This document shows positions 17,671 to 27,193 of a stretch of 37,312 bases of DNA, one piece after another. The DNA lies in the NCBI GenBank assembly GCA_937941545.1, contig CALDHI010000086.1, positions 1 through 37,312 on the forward strand, in the 5' to 3' direction. How positions within the stretch are numbered: position 1 is the stretch's first letter; the number at the start of each line of letters is the position of its first letter. The position numbers and the translations under genes were made by a program. The notes under the pieces were generated by a model. That model was not told where the DNA came from and ran no database searches. It saw nothing but the letters and a program-made list of their open reading frames with translations. The DNA is from an uncultured Alphaproteobacteria bacterium. GTDB lineage: Bacteria > Pseudomonadota > Alphaproteobacteria > Micavibrionales > Micavibrionaceae.

Positions 17671-17861
17671 TTTTATGGCAATAAAAGGTTCTATTACAGT
17701 ATTTGATGACGCTATTTTAAGTTAATTTCATTTATATGTTATTAGCTGTACATTTTGCGGATACTTCAACATAAATTCATAAGGCGTAAACCAATTCAAT
17801 CTATTTTTCATAGTTCCAATTTCTTTTTGAATGAACATTTACTTTTTTAGCTATTAAAGTG

Positions 17862-17890
17862 TTGACGCTTGGGGTGGCTTGTCCTATAAA
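17862..17890 (+). promoter_or_regulatory. Sigma70-type promoter for tRNA-Gln
   Basis: TTGACG - 17 nt - TATAAA about 48 nt upstream of the tRNA 5' end. Confidence 0.75.
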
Positions 17891-17937
17891 TGTCAACGAA
17901 ATGAGTATATTTCTTCTAGCAATATGCTTTGTATCAT

Positions 17938-18012
17938 TGGGGTGTAGCCAAGCGGTAAGGCATCGGGTTTTGATCTCGACATGCGCAGGTTCGAATCCTG
18001 CCACCCCAGCCA
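17938..18012 (+). tRNA. tRNA-Gln(UUG), CCA encoded
   Basis: TGGGGTG...CACCCCA-G-CCA; anticodon loop TTTTGAT; T-arm GCAGG-TTCGAAT-CCTGC. Confidence 0.96.
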
Positions 18013-18095
18013 ATTTTATATTCTTTTCTTCCTTAAGGCACTAGAGCGCAGTTTTAATGTAAATTTTGTCCGCTTAAGAGCACACCTCAAAAATT

Positions 18096-18740
18096 ATGAT
18101 TAAATATTTTTCTATATATACAGTATTTGTTTTTCTTACTTTCTCTCTTCTTGCGATCAGCGGGCAGTTTTTAAGTTCTGAAGCCTTTGCTGTTTCTTTA
18201 TCAGAAGAGGGTTTATGGGAGAGGCTTAGTGCAATTATTTTTGTCTTGGGGGCTTGCCTTGCTGGATATGGGTTATATCACCATAGGACAAAGTTACAAT
18301 TTGCGTTTATGTCTCTAATGGCGTTGGCAAGTTTACGTGAAATGGATATGCATAAAGAATGGACGACAGATTCTATTTTAAAGTCTCGATTTTATTTGTC
18401 TGATGTTACGCCTATATCAGAGAAAATGATTGGTTTGGTTGTGATCTTTTTTTTAATGTTTTCAATTTATATTCTTATTCTTAATGTTAAGAAGTGGATG
18501 AAGTTATTACTCCTGCAAGACGTTATTGCATGGGGCGTATTCTTAGGGTTAGGTTCCATAGTTGCTGGGAAATTTTTAGATAGCTTTAGCCGTTTATTCC
18601 CCTTCATGGTGGATTTTAAAAAAGAAAATAGATTTGTGTTTCTATCAATGGAAGAGGGGTTTGAATTTATTGGTGCTTCTGTATTTCTTGTGACGGCATA
18701 TTTATTGCTAAGACAACTAAAATACAAAATTAATGTGTAA
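18096..18740 (+). CDS. Multi-TM membrane protein, unknown function
   Basis: 214 aa, several hydrophobic helices; 3' end overlaps the convergent RTX gene by 11 nt. Confidence 0.75.
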   Translation: MIKYFSIYTVFVFLTFSLLAISGQFLSSEAFAVSLSEEGLWERLSAIIFVLGACLAGYGLYHHRTKLQFAFMSLMALASLREMDMHKEWTTDSILKSRFYLSDVTPISEKMIGLVVIFFLMFSIYILILNVKKWMKLLLLQDVIAWGVFLGLGSIVAGKFLDSFSRLFPFMVDFKKENRFVFLSMEEGFEFIGASVFLVTAYLLLRQLKYKINV

Positions 18741-21700
18741 TTAAGTTGCCTGATGTTTCTAATGCCAGCTCATCTGTTAAACCTGTCGCGGCGTAAATAG
18801 TCGCAATTTGATTTCCTGTGAAACTTCCAGTTCCTGCCGTATCTACTTCTAAGATGGAGTTTGCTCCACTGTTTCGAATTTGAACAAAATCAGTGATGTC
18901 GTCAGTACCAAATGTATAGCCAGAGAGAAGGTCTGTAATATCAATTTTATCATTATCGCCTAAAACAAAGCCGTAAACACGATCAACGTCGTTGAACGCG
19001 AAAGCATTTTCAAAGATGAATGTATCAGCACCTGCGTCACCATACAAATAATCTAGGCCGTCACCACCATATAGAATATCATCACCTGCTTCGCCATAGA
19101 GAAGGTCTGATCCCGCGGCTCCCGTTAAAATGTCATTGTTGTTTCCGCCATATAAGTAATCTCTCGTGGCGCCACCGGTCAATGTATCATCACCATCAAA
19201 ACCATAGATGTAATTACCGTTATTAATACCTGTAATTGTTTCGTTGCCCGCCATTCCCTCAATCGTAGCTGTGCCCGAGCGCAACATATGGGATAGGTCA
19301 ACTGTTGATCCCGTATCGATGATTAAGGTATGCCCACCAAAGATAATTGTTTCCATGTTAGTAAAGGTGTTCGCACTGTTAATTGTTGTGTCACCCTCAA
19401 GGCGGAAGTAATCTGTTCCTGCGCCACCATCAAGGATATCGCCTAACGCATCAGTTCCTGAAACATAAATACTATCATTTCCATTCCCTGTACTAATAAT
19501 ATCTGCGCCACCGCCCGCGCGTATCGCATCGGCAGTATTGAAGCCTATAATTGTCTCAACGCTGGCTGTTCCTATAACAAAGCCATTGCCGCTTTCATTC
19601 ATGCCAGAGAAATCAATTGTTGAACCAGCAACTAAGCTAATATCAAAGTTGTAGTTGTATAGAGTTGTGATGTTATTAAATACCGTTAACGATCCATAAG
19701 TCATAGCAGATTCTAAGCGAAGATAGTTACTCCCTGTGCCACCATAATATTCTTCGTTTTCACCGCCTGTACCAGACACCCAGAAATTATCGTTACCTGC
19801 ATTGCCGTGTAATATATCACTGCCATCTCCAGAATATAGATTATCACCAGATTCTGTGCCGTGAATTGTTTCATTACCCGTTGAATCGTATATGCGACTT
19901 GTTCCACTAGCGGTTAAGCCTGTGAGGTTGAACGTTGCATTATTATTTACTGTGATGTTGAAGCCACCAAATACCATTCGTTCCATGTTGGTAAATGTGA
20001 GGGTGCTATCAACTTGCACGTTACTTGTAAGATAGAAATCGTCAGAGCCGTCGCCACCATCATATGTGTCACCTATGGCTTCGGTGCCGCCAATCGAGAA
20101 GTTGTCATTCCCTGTACCTCCATTTATAATGTCGGCACCTGCGCCGCCATATACATTGTCACTACCTTCGCCTGAGTTAATAATATCATCACCCGCATAC
20201 CCATAAATTGTACTGCCGTTTGTAAAGCCTGTAATTGTTTCATTTCCTGCATCACCATAAACGATACCGCCATCGCCACGTGCGATGCCACCAAAGTCAA
20301 CAGTGTTACCAGAGACTATGTTAACATCAGATCCTAAGAAATAGAGACGCTCAATACTGGTGAAGCTATTGGCTGAGTTAAATGATGTGTTTGAAGTTAA
20401 ACGAATATCGTCAGTACCAACGCCGCCATCATAGATATCGCCAAGTGCCTCTGTGCCGCCAACCATGAAGTCATCATTACCGTTAAACCCATTCAGTACA
20501 TCTGCGCCTTCAAGGCCATATATGATGTCATTGGATGATGTACCTGTAATAGTCTCACTACCGCCTTGACCATATAAAGAGCCAGTGCCGCTTCGTGACA
20601 TATCAGATAGATCAAATCCTTCATTAAGGACGGCTGTAATATTAAAGCCGTTAAAATATACGCGCTCCATATTTATAAAACTTGCGCTATTTCCTAAGAA
20701 AATATTACTTTCTAGGCGGAAGTAATCTGTTCCTGCACCTCCATCAATTACGTCGGCAACGCCGTCTGTTCCACTAACGTAGAAAGAGTCTGTTCCATCG
20801 TCACCATTTAAAATATCGTTACCTGCTTCACCGCGAATAACGTCGTTTCCTGTGCCACCATTTACAGTATCATCACCATCACCTGCATAAATAGTATCGC
20901 TTCCAATAAAGCCATTGAGTGTATCATTTCCAGCATAGCCATAAATTGTATCAGCGCTGCTGGTACCGGTAATTGTTTCTGCGCCCAGTGCTGTCCCTAG
21001 AAGAAGACCAGTACCGCTACGGTTCATGTCTGATAAATCAAAGCCGTTGCCTGAAACAGCGGTAACATTAAAGCCATTGAAACGGAGTGTTTCCATGTTA
21101 GTGAAGGTGGTTGTTAAATCAAATGTGACATCGCTTTGTAATTGAATGTCATCTGTTCCCGCACCACCATCATGTGTGTCGCCAATGCCTTCTGCGCCAG
21201 TGATAAAGATATCATCATTACCGTCATCACCATTTATGATGTCTACACCTGCGCCGCCATAAAGGTAATCGGCCGTATCTCCTCCGTTTAATGTGTCATT
21301 ACCTGCCTCGCCATACAGCCTGTCTGCTCCTGTACCGCCATTTAATGTGTCATTGTCATCGCCGCCATAAATATAGTCGTTACCACCACCGCCATTTAAA
21401 ACATCATTACCTGCGAGACCATAAATGTCATCGGTACTTTCTGTTCCTGTTATTGTTTCGTTACCGCCTTGACCTAGAAAGTCACCGCGCGCCGTAACAA
21501 CCATGCCACTAAAATCCATGCCGTCATTCAGTAGTGCGATAGCATTAAAGCCATTCATGTCGAAACGCTCTATATTTGAATGAGTGAAAGCTAAATTAAA
21601 GTAAGCGTCTGTGCTCAGTTGAATTTCATCATAATCTGCGCCGCCATCAATCGTGTCACCATAACTTTCTGTTCCTGTGTACCAAAAATCATCATTGCGT

Positions 21701-24222
21701 TCGTCACCATTCAGGATATCTGCGCCTTCTCCACCATAAATATAATCATCATTCAGGCCACCATTAATCGTATCAACACCGGCGTCGCCATAAAGGCGAT
21801 CATTTCCAACGCCGCCATTAATTATATCGTTATCATCGCCACCATAAATATAGTCGTTTCCGATACCGCCATTCAGCGTGTCATTACCCGCTAAACCATA
21901 AATATAATCACTAGAGTTTGACCCGGTGATAGTCTCATTACCCGTTTGACCAAAAATGTCACCACGCGCATAAACAAGCATGCCTGTGAAATCTAAGCCA
22001 TCATTTAACAGGGCGTAGGCATCAAAACCGTTCATATCAATGCGCTCTACATTAACAATTGTTGTCGCTAAATGAAAATTTGCATCAGCTAAGAAAGAAA
22101 TGTAATCGGCTGTACCTGCGCCGCCATCAAACAAATCATCATAGGCATCATCGCCCTGAACCCAGAAATAATCAGTGCCGTCACCGCCATATAAAAAATC
22201 TGCGCCGCCATTACCCCAAATTTCATCTGTGCCTGCACCGCCTTGAATTATATTCGTACCTACATCACCTGCTAAATCATCATTTGAGGAAGTACCGATA
22301 AGGTTCTCAATATTTGAAATCGTATCTATACCCGCCCGTGTGTTTTGCGCGGTTAAATCGCTTAAATCAACCCTGACATATGTTGTATGGGTCGAGTAAT
22401 CTAAGGTGTCTATCCCAGCGCCGCCATCTACAATGTCATTTCCTGCACCGTCAAAGATACTATCATCTCCGTTGTTACCATAGACTTCATCGTTGCCTCC
22501 ACCACCTAGAATAGTGTCGTTTCCGTCGCCTCCGTGGATAATATCGTTGTTACTGCCACCATCAATAACATCATCACCGTCTTGGCCACTAATTACGTCA
22601 TCACCAGATCCGCCATTGATGATGTCGTCCCCCTTATTCGCAATAATTTGATCGTTACCTAGGCCACCATCTAAAATATCCACTTCGTCTGTGATTGTAT
22701 TTTCGTATAAAGTGATGTTCATCCAGCTGCTGTTACCATCCGTGCCATTTGCTGGGCTGTTACCATCATCATCATTGGCAAAAATTAAGTGAGTGAAGCT
22801 GCCCGTATAAAACGCGCCTACGTTTATTTTATAATGCGTCCAATCACCAGAACCATCGTAATCATTAAAAGCCTGGATTCCCCAAGTTTGCGTGCCGTAT
22901 AACTCAAAAGTTCTCGTACTATCAATATTGTTAGTGTTGTTGAAGCCTATACCTGTTACTTCGGCTTCTATTGTACTTTTGAATTCAAATTCAAGAACTG
23001 TGTCGGCTGTTACTGTATAGTTAACAAGAAGTCGCTTCCAATTGTTTCCATCTAATTCCGCGCCCCCTGAAAATTGATTCACTGTACCGCCGCCATCTTG
23101 ACTGCCGCCATAACTAATGAAGGATGTTGTGTTTATAATACGACTGGCGCCACCAAGAAGAATATCATTTCCTGCTCCGCCATAAATTGTATCTTCTTCG
23201 GTACCCCCAAAAAGGCGATCATCTCCATCGCCGCCATACATTAAATCATCATCATATTTTCCGTAGATGATATCATTACCATCTCCGCCTTTTAGAATGT
23301 CATTTCCTTGGTCGCCTATAATGATGTCATCATCATCTCCGCCATCGATGTAATCAACACCAAGTCCGCCATAAATTAAATCGTTACCGCCGCCGCCATC
23401 AACCGTATCATCGCCCAATCCACCTGTGATTTGGTCATCGCCATTATCACCGTATAAGGCATCACTGCCGCTACCACCTGTTATTTTATCGCTTCCAAGA
23501 CCACCTGTAATAATATCATCGCCGTCTTGACCATTGAGGCGGTCATCCCCGTCACCGCCGTGAATTTCATCGTTGCCGCCATGTCCTTGAATCGCGTCAT
23601 CGCCACTACCGCCGTGAAGCGTATCGTCACCATCCATACCAAATATGCGGTCATTACCGATACCGCCAAACACAAGATCATTGCCTGCGCCTGAGCGAAT
23701 TGTATCATTGCCTGCGCCGCCCGCAATTTTATCATCACCTGATCCTGTGTGGGCGTAATCATTATCCCCTAATAAATCAAATACGCGATCTGTAGTCCCG
23801 TTATAATCACGAAAAGTATCGCGTCCGCTCGTGAAGGTGTTTGTTGCGCCAACTGTAAACTCGCTGGCCAGTGGGTCAGCAGAATTATTAAATATAAAGT
23901 CTGCACCTGCTATGTTGACGTTACTATTGCCGCCATTCACAAGATTATCGCTAGATAGGTAATTTCCTTTGTTAACGACACGGTTGTTAATAGAAACGCT
24001 TTGAATTTCGATGAAGCGCCCTGTTTCTGGTAGGGCATCATTGAATCTAAATTGTAAAGAAGAGGGAAGAGCGCCACCATAGCTGAATGTTGCGGTAATT
24101 GAAGAGCCTGCCGAAGAAATGGAGTATGAGCTATCCAAAACCCCATCAGCCCAGATTTCAAATCCTGGCTGATCGACTAAATAATTGCCGAGTAATTCTA
24201 GCTGTAATGTATAGCTTGGCAT
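18730..24222 (-). CDS. Giant RTX calcium-binding protein, paralogue of 12916..17670
   Basis: 1830 aa; N-terminus MPSYTLQLELLGNYLVDQPGFEIWADG parallels MPSYTLELELLGTYVSDMPGFEILTDG; dense GGxGxD repeats; eight-fold repeated NMERxxFxGF...GNETITG module; C-terminal FIFENAFAFNDVDRVYGFVLGDNDKIDITDLL. Confidence 0.93.
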   Translation of the reverse strand: MPSYTLQLELLGNYLVDQPGFEIWADGVLDSSYSISSAGSSITATFSYGGALPSSLQFRFNDALPETGRFIEIQSVSINNRVVNKGNYLSSDNLVNGGNSNVNIAGADFIFNNSADPLASEFTVGATNTFTSGRDTFRDYNGTTDRVFDLLGDNDYAHTGSGDDKIAGGAGNDTIRSGAGNDLVFGGIGNDRIFGMDGDDTLHGGSGDDAIQGHGGNDEIHGGDGDDRLNGQDGDDIITGGLGSDKITGGSGSDALYGDNGDDQITGGLGDDTVDGGGGNDLIYGGLGVDYIDGGDDDDIIIGDQGNDILKGGDGNDIIYGKYDDDLMYGGDGDDRLFGGTEEDTIYGGAGNDILLGGASRIINTTSFISYGGSQDGGGTVNQFSGGAELDGNNWKRLLVNYTVTADTVLEFEFKSTIEAEVTGIGFNNTNNIDSTRTFELYGTQTWGIQAFNDYDGSGDWTHYKINVGAFYTGSFTHLIFANDDDGNSPANGTDGNSSWMNITLYENTITDEVDILDGGLGNDQIIANKGDDIINGGSGDDVISGQDGDDVIDGGSNNDIIHGGDGNDTILGGGGNDEVYGNNGDDSIFDGAGNDIVDGGAGIDTLDYSTHTTYVRVDLSDLTAQNTRAGIDTISNIENLIGTSSNDDLAGDVGTNIIQGGAGTDEIWGNGGADFLYGGDGTDYFWVQGDDAYDDLFDGGAGTADYISFLADANFHLATTIVNVERIDMNGFDAYALLNDGLDFTGMLVYARGDIFGQTGNETITGSNSSDYIYGLAGNDTLNGGIGNDYIYGGDDNDIINGGVGNDRLYGDAGVDTINGGLNDDYIYGGEGADILNGDERNDDFWYTGTESYGDTIDGGADYDEIQLSTDAYFNLAFTHSNIERFDMNGFNAIALLNDGMDFSGMVVTARGDFLGQGGNETITGTESTDDIYGLAGNDVLNGGGGNDYIYGGDDNDTLNGGTGADRLYGEAGNDTLNGGDTADYLYGGAGVDIINGDDGNDDIFITGAEGIGDTHDGGAGTDDIQLQSDVTFDLTTTFTNMETLRFNGFNVTAVSGNGFDLSDMNRSGTGLLLGTALGAETITGTSSADTIYGYAGNDTLNGFIGSDTIYAGDGDDTVNGGTGNDVIRGEAGNDILNGDDGTDSFYVSGTDGVADVIDGGAGTDYFRLESNIFLGNSASFINMERVYFNGFNITAVLNEGFDLSDMSRSGTGSLYGQGGSETITGTSSNDIIYGLEGADVLNGFNGNDDFMVGGTEALGDIYDGGVGTDDIRLTSNTSFNSANSFTSIERLYFLGSDVNIVSGNTVDFGGIARGDGGIVYGDAGNETITGFTNGSTIYGYAGDDIINSGEGSDNVYGGAGADIINGGTGNDNFSIGGTEAIGDTYDGGDGSDDFYLTSNVQVDSTLTFTNMERMVFGGFNITVNNNATFNLTGLTASGTSRIYDSTGNETIHGTESGDNLYSGDGSDILHGNAGNDNFWVSGTGGENEEYYGGTGSNYLRLESAMTYGSLTVFNNITTLYNYNFDISLVAGSTIDFSGMNESGNGFVIGTASVETIIGFNTADAIRAGGGADIISTGNGNDSIYVSGTDALGDILDGGAGTDYFRLEGDTTINSANTFTNMETIIFGGHTLIIDTGSTVDLSHMLRSGTATIEGMAGNETITGINNGNYIYGFDGDDTLTGGATRDYLYGGNNNDILTGAAGSDLLYGEAGDDILYGGDGLDYLYGDAGADTFIFENAFAFNDVDRVYGFVLGDNDKIDITDLLSGYTFGTDDITDFVQIRNSGANSILEVDTAGTGSFTGNQIATIYAATGLTDELALETSGNLITH

Positions 24223-24245
24223 TTAAGAAACCCTCATTCATTAAA

Positions 24246-24264
24246 TTCTATTTGGAAAATAGAA
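24246..24264. promoter_or_regulatory. 8-bp hairpin in the 5' leader of the second RTX gene
   Basis: TTCTATTT-gga-AAATAGAA, 24 nt upstream of the start codon. Confidence 0.5.
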
Positions 24265-24340
24265 AACTCCATAATTATATCATACCATCGTAACCTTGGT
24301 ATTTGGTTAAGATTTTTAAGTTTTTGACATTATTTTTTAC

Positions 24341-24410
24341 AATTAAAACAATACGTTGAGATAAAATTGCTTAATAAATTAAGCTTTTATCTCAACGTAT
24401 TGTTTTAATT
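24341..24410. repeat. Long near-perfect hairpin (26-bp perfect arms plus 7-bp inner stem)
   Basis: AATTAAAACAATACGTTGAGATAAAA (24341-24366) is the exact reverse complement of 24385-24410; inner GCTTAAT-aa-ATTAAGC after a TT bulge. Confidence 0.95.
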
Positions 24411-24425
24411 AATTATGGGGAGAGA

Positions 24426-24650
24426 TTAAACGGTCTCATCAAAGATTTTGAGGAGCTCATCTGTTAATTCGTCCGTCACTTTGATAACCTCTATATTGGC
24501 TTTATAGGCGGTTTCAGCGACTTTTATATCAACGATATCTTCAATGACATTACTGTCAAGCGTTGGGCTAGCAATGTTTTGTGCGCTTTGCTCAACTTGT
24601 TTGGAGGCCGTATTTAGCCCCGATAGTGCGGATGTAATGGCATTAATCAT
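24426..24650 (-). CDS. Miniature flagellar basal-body rod-like protein
   Basis: 74 aa; N-terminus SALSGLNTASKQVEQSAQNIASP and C-terminus DIKVAETAYKANIEVIKVTDELTDELLKIFD resemble the two terminal helices of FlgC/FlgE/FlgG-type proteins. Confidence 0.75.
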   Translation of the reverse strand: MINAITSALSGLNTASKQVEQSAQNIASPTLDSNVIEDIVDIKVAETAYKANIEVIKVTDELTDELLKIFDETV

Positions 24651-24726
24651 AATTTTATTGTATCATAGATTTAGTTAATTTTTTATTTTCAATATTTATC
24701 CTATTTTTATTCACAGGTTTATACAC

Positions 24727-25233
24727 ATGCGCGCTACATTTAAGTTATTGATAATATTGTCTTTTGTTATCTTATCCCCCATAAAACAAGCGCAAGCAGA
24801 AACTAAAAGTTTTCAGCTGTTGCAATGGCCGCCAGGGTTTAATTGGGTAAATGCCCACGAACAGTATCGCAGTGCAAAAATATATAATCCATACCTTGAA
24901 AATGCCCGTCATTCGCAACATCCTCAATATAAAGATGAAGATTGGTATGTCGAAGATTGGACGTCACAACAAGACGGTCTGACCCTGATAAAGAAATTTT
25001 ACAAAGCGGATATCTTTAAAAACCAAGTTGTTGGCAAAGATGGGCGTGCGCAATTGGTAGTGGGGCCAAATTTCTATCATCTTTCTGGACTTGATAAGTG
25101 CCGTGTTGTGACTTTGGTGGATACGGTTTACGGTGTCACGAAAAACAATGAAAATGGCACATTCATGTTAACCGACTGGTACACGAAAAAACCAATCGGC
25201 ATCTATGATGGCAACGGTTTAAGACTTCAATAA
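24727..25233 (+). CDS. Secreted hypothetical protein
   Basis: 168 aa with signal peptide MRATFKLLIILSFVILSPIKQAQAE. Confidence 0.75.
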   Translation: MRATFKLLIILSFVILSPIKQAQAETKSFQLLQWPPGFNWVNAHEQYRSAKIYNPYLENARHSQHPQYKDEDWYVEDWTSQQDGLTLIKKFYKADIFKNQVVGKDGRAQLVVGPNFYHLSGLDKCRVVTLVDTVYGVTKNNENGTFMLTDWYTKKPIGIYDGNGLRLQ

Positions 25234-25236
25234 AAG

Positions 25237-26157
25237 TTAAAATTTCGCGCGAACGCGATCACCTGTCACTTTACTGAGGCGGCTTTCGCGTATAATAATG
25301 AAGATGTTTGACGCGATGACAATTGCGCCGCCGATCCAGATGCTGGCCATGGGCCAATCGTTCCAAATGAACCAGCCAAATGCTACAGACCATAACAATC
25401 CTGAATAATTAAAGACCGTTACAACGGCAGCAGGGGCGTTTCCGAAGGCGATGGAGAGTAAGTATTGCGCGATCAATCCCGTAATGCCAACCGCTAAGAA
25501 CAGCGGAATTTCTTGTATAGTCGGCATGCTGGCTACCCATGGCATCGCCAATCCCGCAATGACTGTGCCGATGGCAACAAAGTAAAATGTAATCGTTTCT
25601 GGTTTTTCTGTCTTACCCAAATAACGCAAAATAGTTTGTAATATTGCATGCATTGTTGCGGCGCATAACGCTAAGCTGACACCGATATAATTCATGCCGC
25701 CCCCTGGGTTTAACATGATGATAACACCAATAAAGCCGACTAAAACCGCGCTCCACCTATAAATACCAACACGCTCCCCGAGGAAGAAAAACCCTAGAAT
25801 AGGAATAGCCAGTGAGGAGGTGAACAAAAATGCGGTCGTATCCGCCATCGGCATGGCGGCGAAGGCGGCGAACGTCGTTACAAGGCTGATTGTGCCAATA
25901 ATGGCGCGGGCAAATACTCCTGTTTTACGTGAACTTATTTTTGTAATCTCCCGCTTATTCATCACAAATATCATGAAGAGGAAAGGCAGCGTTGCGATTA
26001 AGTTCCGATAAAATGCAATCTCAATCACATGATGAGTTTCGCTTAAAAGCTTAGCAAAGACATTCATTAGGCTGAGCATAAAGAATGCGCCCAGCCCTGC
26101 AACCATGCCTTTGATTATATTATCTTGTGGTTCCATTAAATATTTTATCCGCTTCAT
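25237..26157 (-). CDS. EamA/DMT-family transporter
   Basis: 306 aa, about 10 TM; paralogous to 27194..28132 (HHVIEIAFYRNLIATLPFL, MPMADTTAFLFTSSLAIPIL). Confidence 0.9.
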   Translation of the reverse strand: MKRIKYLMEPQDNIIKGMVAGLGAFFMLSLMNVFAKLLSETHHVIEIAFYRNLIATLPFLFMIFVMNKREITKISSRKTGVFARAIIGTISLVTTFAAFAAMPMADTTAFLFTSSLAIPILGFFFLGERVGIYRWSAVLVGFIGVIIMLNPGGGMNYIGVSLALCAATMHAILQTILRYLGKTEKPETITFYFVAIGTVIAGLAMPWVASMPTIQEIPLFLAVGITGLIAQYLLSIAFGNAPAAVVTVFNYSGLLWSVAFGWFIWNDWPMASIWIGGAIVIASNIFIIIRESRLSKVTGDRVRAKF

Positions 26158-26236
26158 AAAGAGATTTATGGTATAATAATTTCATATTAAAAGATATGGC
26201 AGTCAGGATGATTGCGGCAGTTTAAAGGATATAAGC

Positions 26237-26746
26237 ATGATTGAAATTAACGCCAGCGTGACCAGCACACGCACCTCCATCACATCGTACCAAGCCACGA
26301 GCGAGCGCAATGCGCTGGCGGTTCGCTCTAATGGGAATAACAAGCCACCTTCGGCCTCTGTGTTAAATAACCAGCAAAACCAAATCGTGGATGAAGTCGG
26401 TATTTCACAAGAAGCCATCGCGCAGTTTGAAGAAGCACAACGCCTGAATGAACAGATCCGTGCCTATAGCGGGTATTTGAACGGTGACGATGCGCCATCC
26501 TCTGTGATTTCTTTTGTCGCCAATGCTAATGACAACGACGCCGATGTTGAGATAGCAGGGCAAAGCACGAAGCTATCCGCCAGCATCACCGTAGCGGAAT
26601 ATAGCGAAGAAACATTAAGCTTGTCTGCGAAAATTGATGATGATGGAAACTTAACCGAGCTCACTATCTCGAAAGAGTCCATCTCCGCGCAATACATAAG
26701 CGCCGAAATCACGAGTGAAGAGTTCAGCTTTTATGCACGGGGGTAG
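26237..26746 (+). CDS. Hypothetical protein
   Basis: 169-aa ORF with start near the intergenic boundary and no better overlapping ORF. Confidence 0.6.
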   Translation: MIEINASVTSTRTSITSYQATSERNALAVRSNGNNKPPSASVLNNQQNQIVDEVGISQEAIAQFEEAQRLNEQIRAYSGYLNGDDAPSSVISFVANANDNDADVEIAGQSTKLSASITVAEYSEETLSLSAKIDDDGNLTELTISKESISAQYISAEITSEEFSFYARG

Positions 26747-26747
26747 A

Positions 26748-27179
26748 TCATTTAATGATTTGGAGTTTAGGTGAGTTAACGCTAACTTGATGAACGTTGG
26801 CCCGTTGATCTTGTGTTAGGCTATCATCACGAATAGCAACGGCTAGGTCGTAAGCCTCAGTACTATCAGCTGTATAAAAGATAAATACTGCTGATAGTTG
26901 ATAGAAATGGTTATTAGGTAAGCCCAGAGTATATTTATCTTCTGACGTTGCTTTACTAATAGCTTGGCTAAAGTCTCTAATGCCCCACTTATCGCTATAA
27001 TTTTGGTAATCCATATGATTACGATCGGTGCTCAAACTCCTTTGGCTAACAAATCGTGCAACACGATAAATTTCTTCTCTTTCTTGAAGAGGGGGAAAAT
27101 CTTTATTTGTAGTAACACCTTGTATAATATTTTTATCGCTCATTTTTTTATATGTAATTTTTATTGTTGGTTGTGTCAA
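26748..27179 (-). CDS. Hypothetical protein
   Basis: 143-aa ORF in a gap; abuts the convergent 26746 stop. Confidence 0.6.
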   Translation of the reverse strand: MTQPTIKITYKKMSDKNIIQGVTTNKDFPPLQEREEIYRVARFVSQRSLSTDRNHMDYQNYSDKWGIRDFSQAISKATSEDKYTLGLPNNHFYQLSAVFIFYTADSTEAYDLAVAIRDDSLTQDQRANVHQVSVNSPKLQIIK

Positions 27180-27193
27180 TGTTTATTGCTAAA

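Noticed and set aside
17801-18013. 70-aa minus-strand ORF MAGVAGFEPAH...
   Set aside because: It is antisense to tRNA-Gln, a well-known spurious ORF type.
19020-22301. Plus-strand ORFs across the second RTX gene (His/Tyr/Arg-rich)
   Set aside because: Antisense shadow of the RTX repeats; no domain signal and no plausible RBS.
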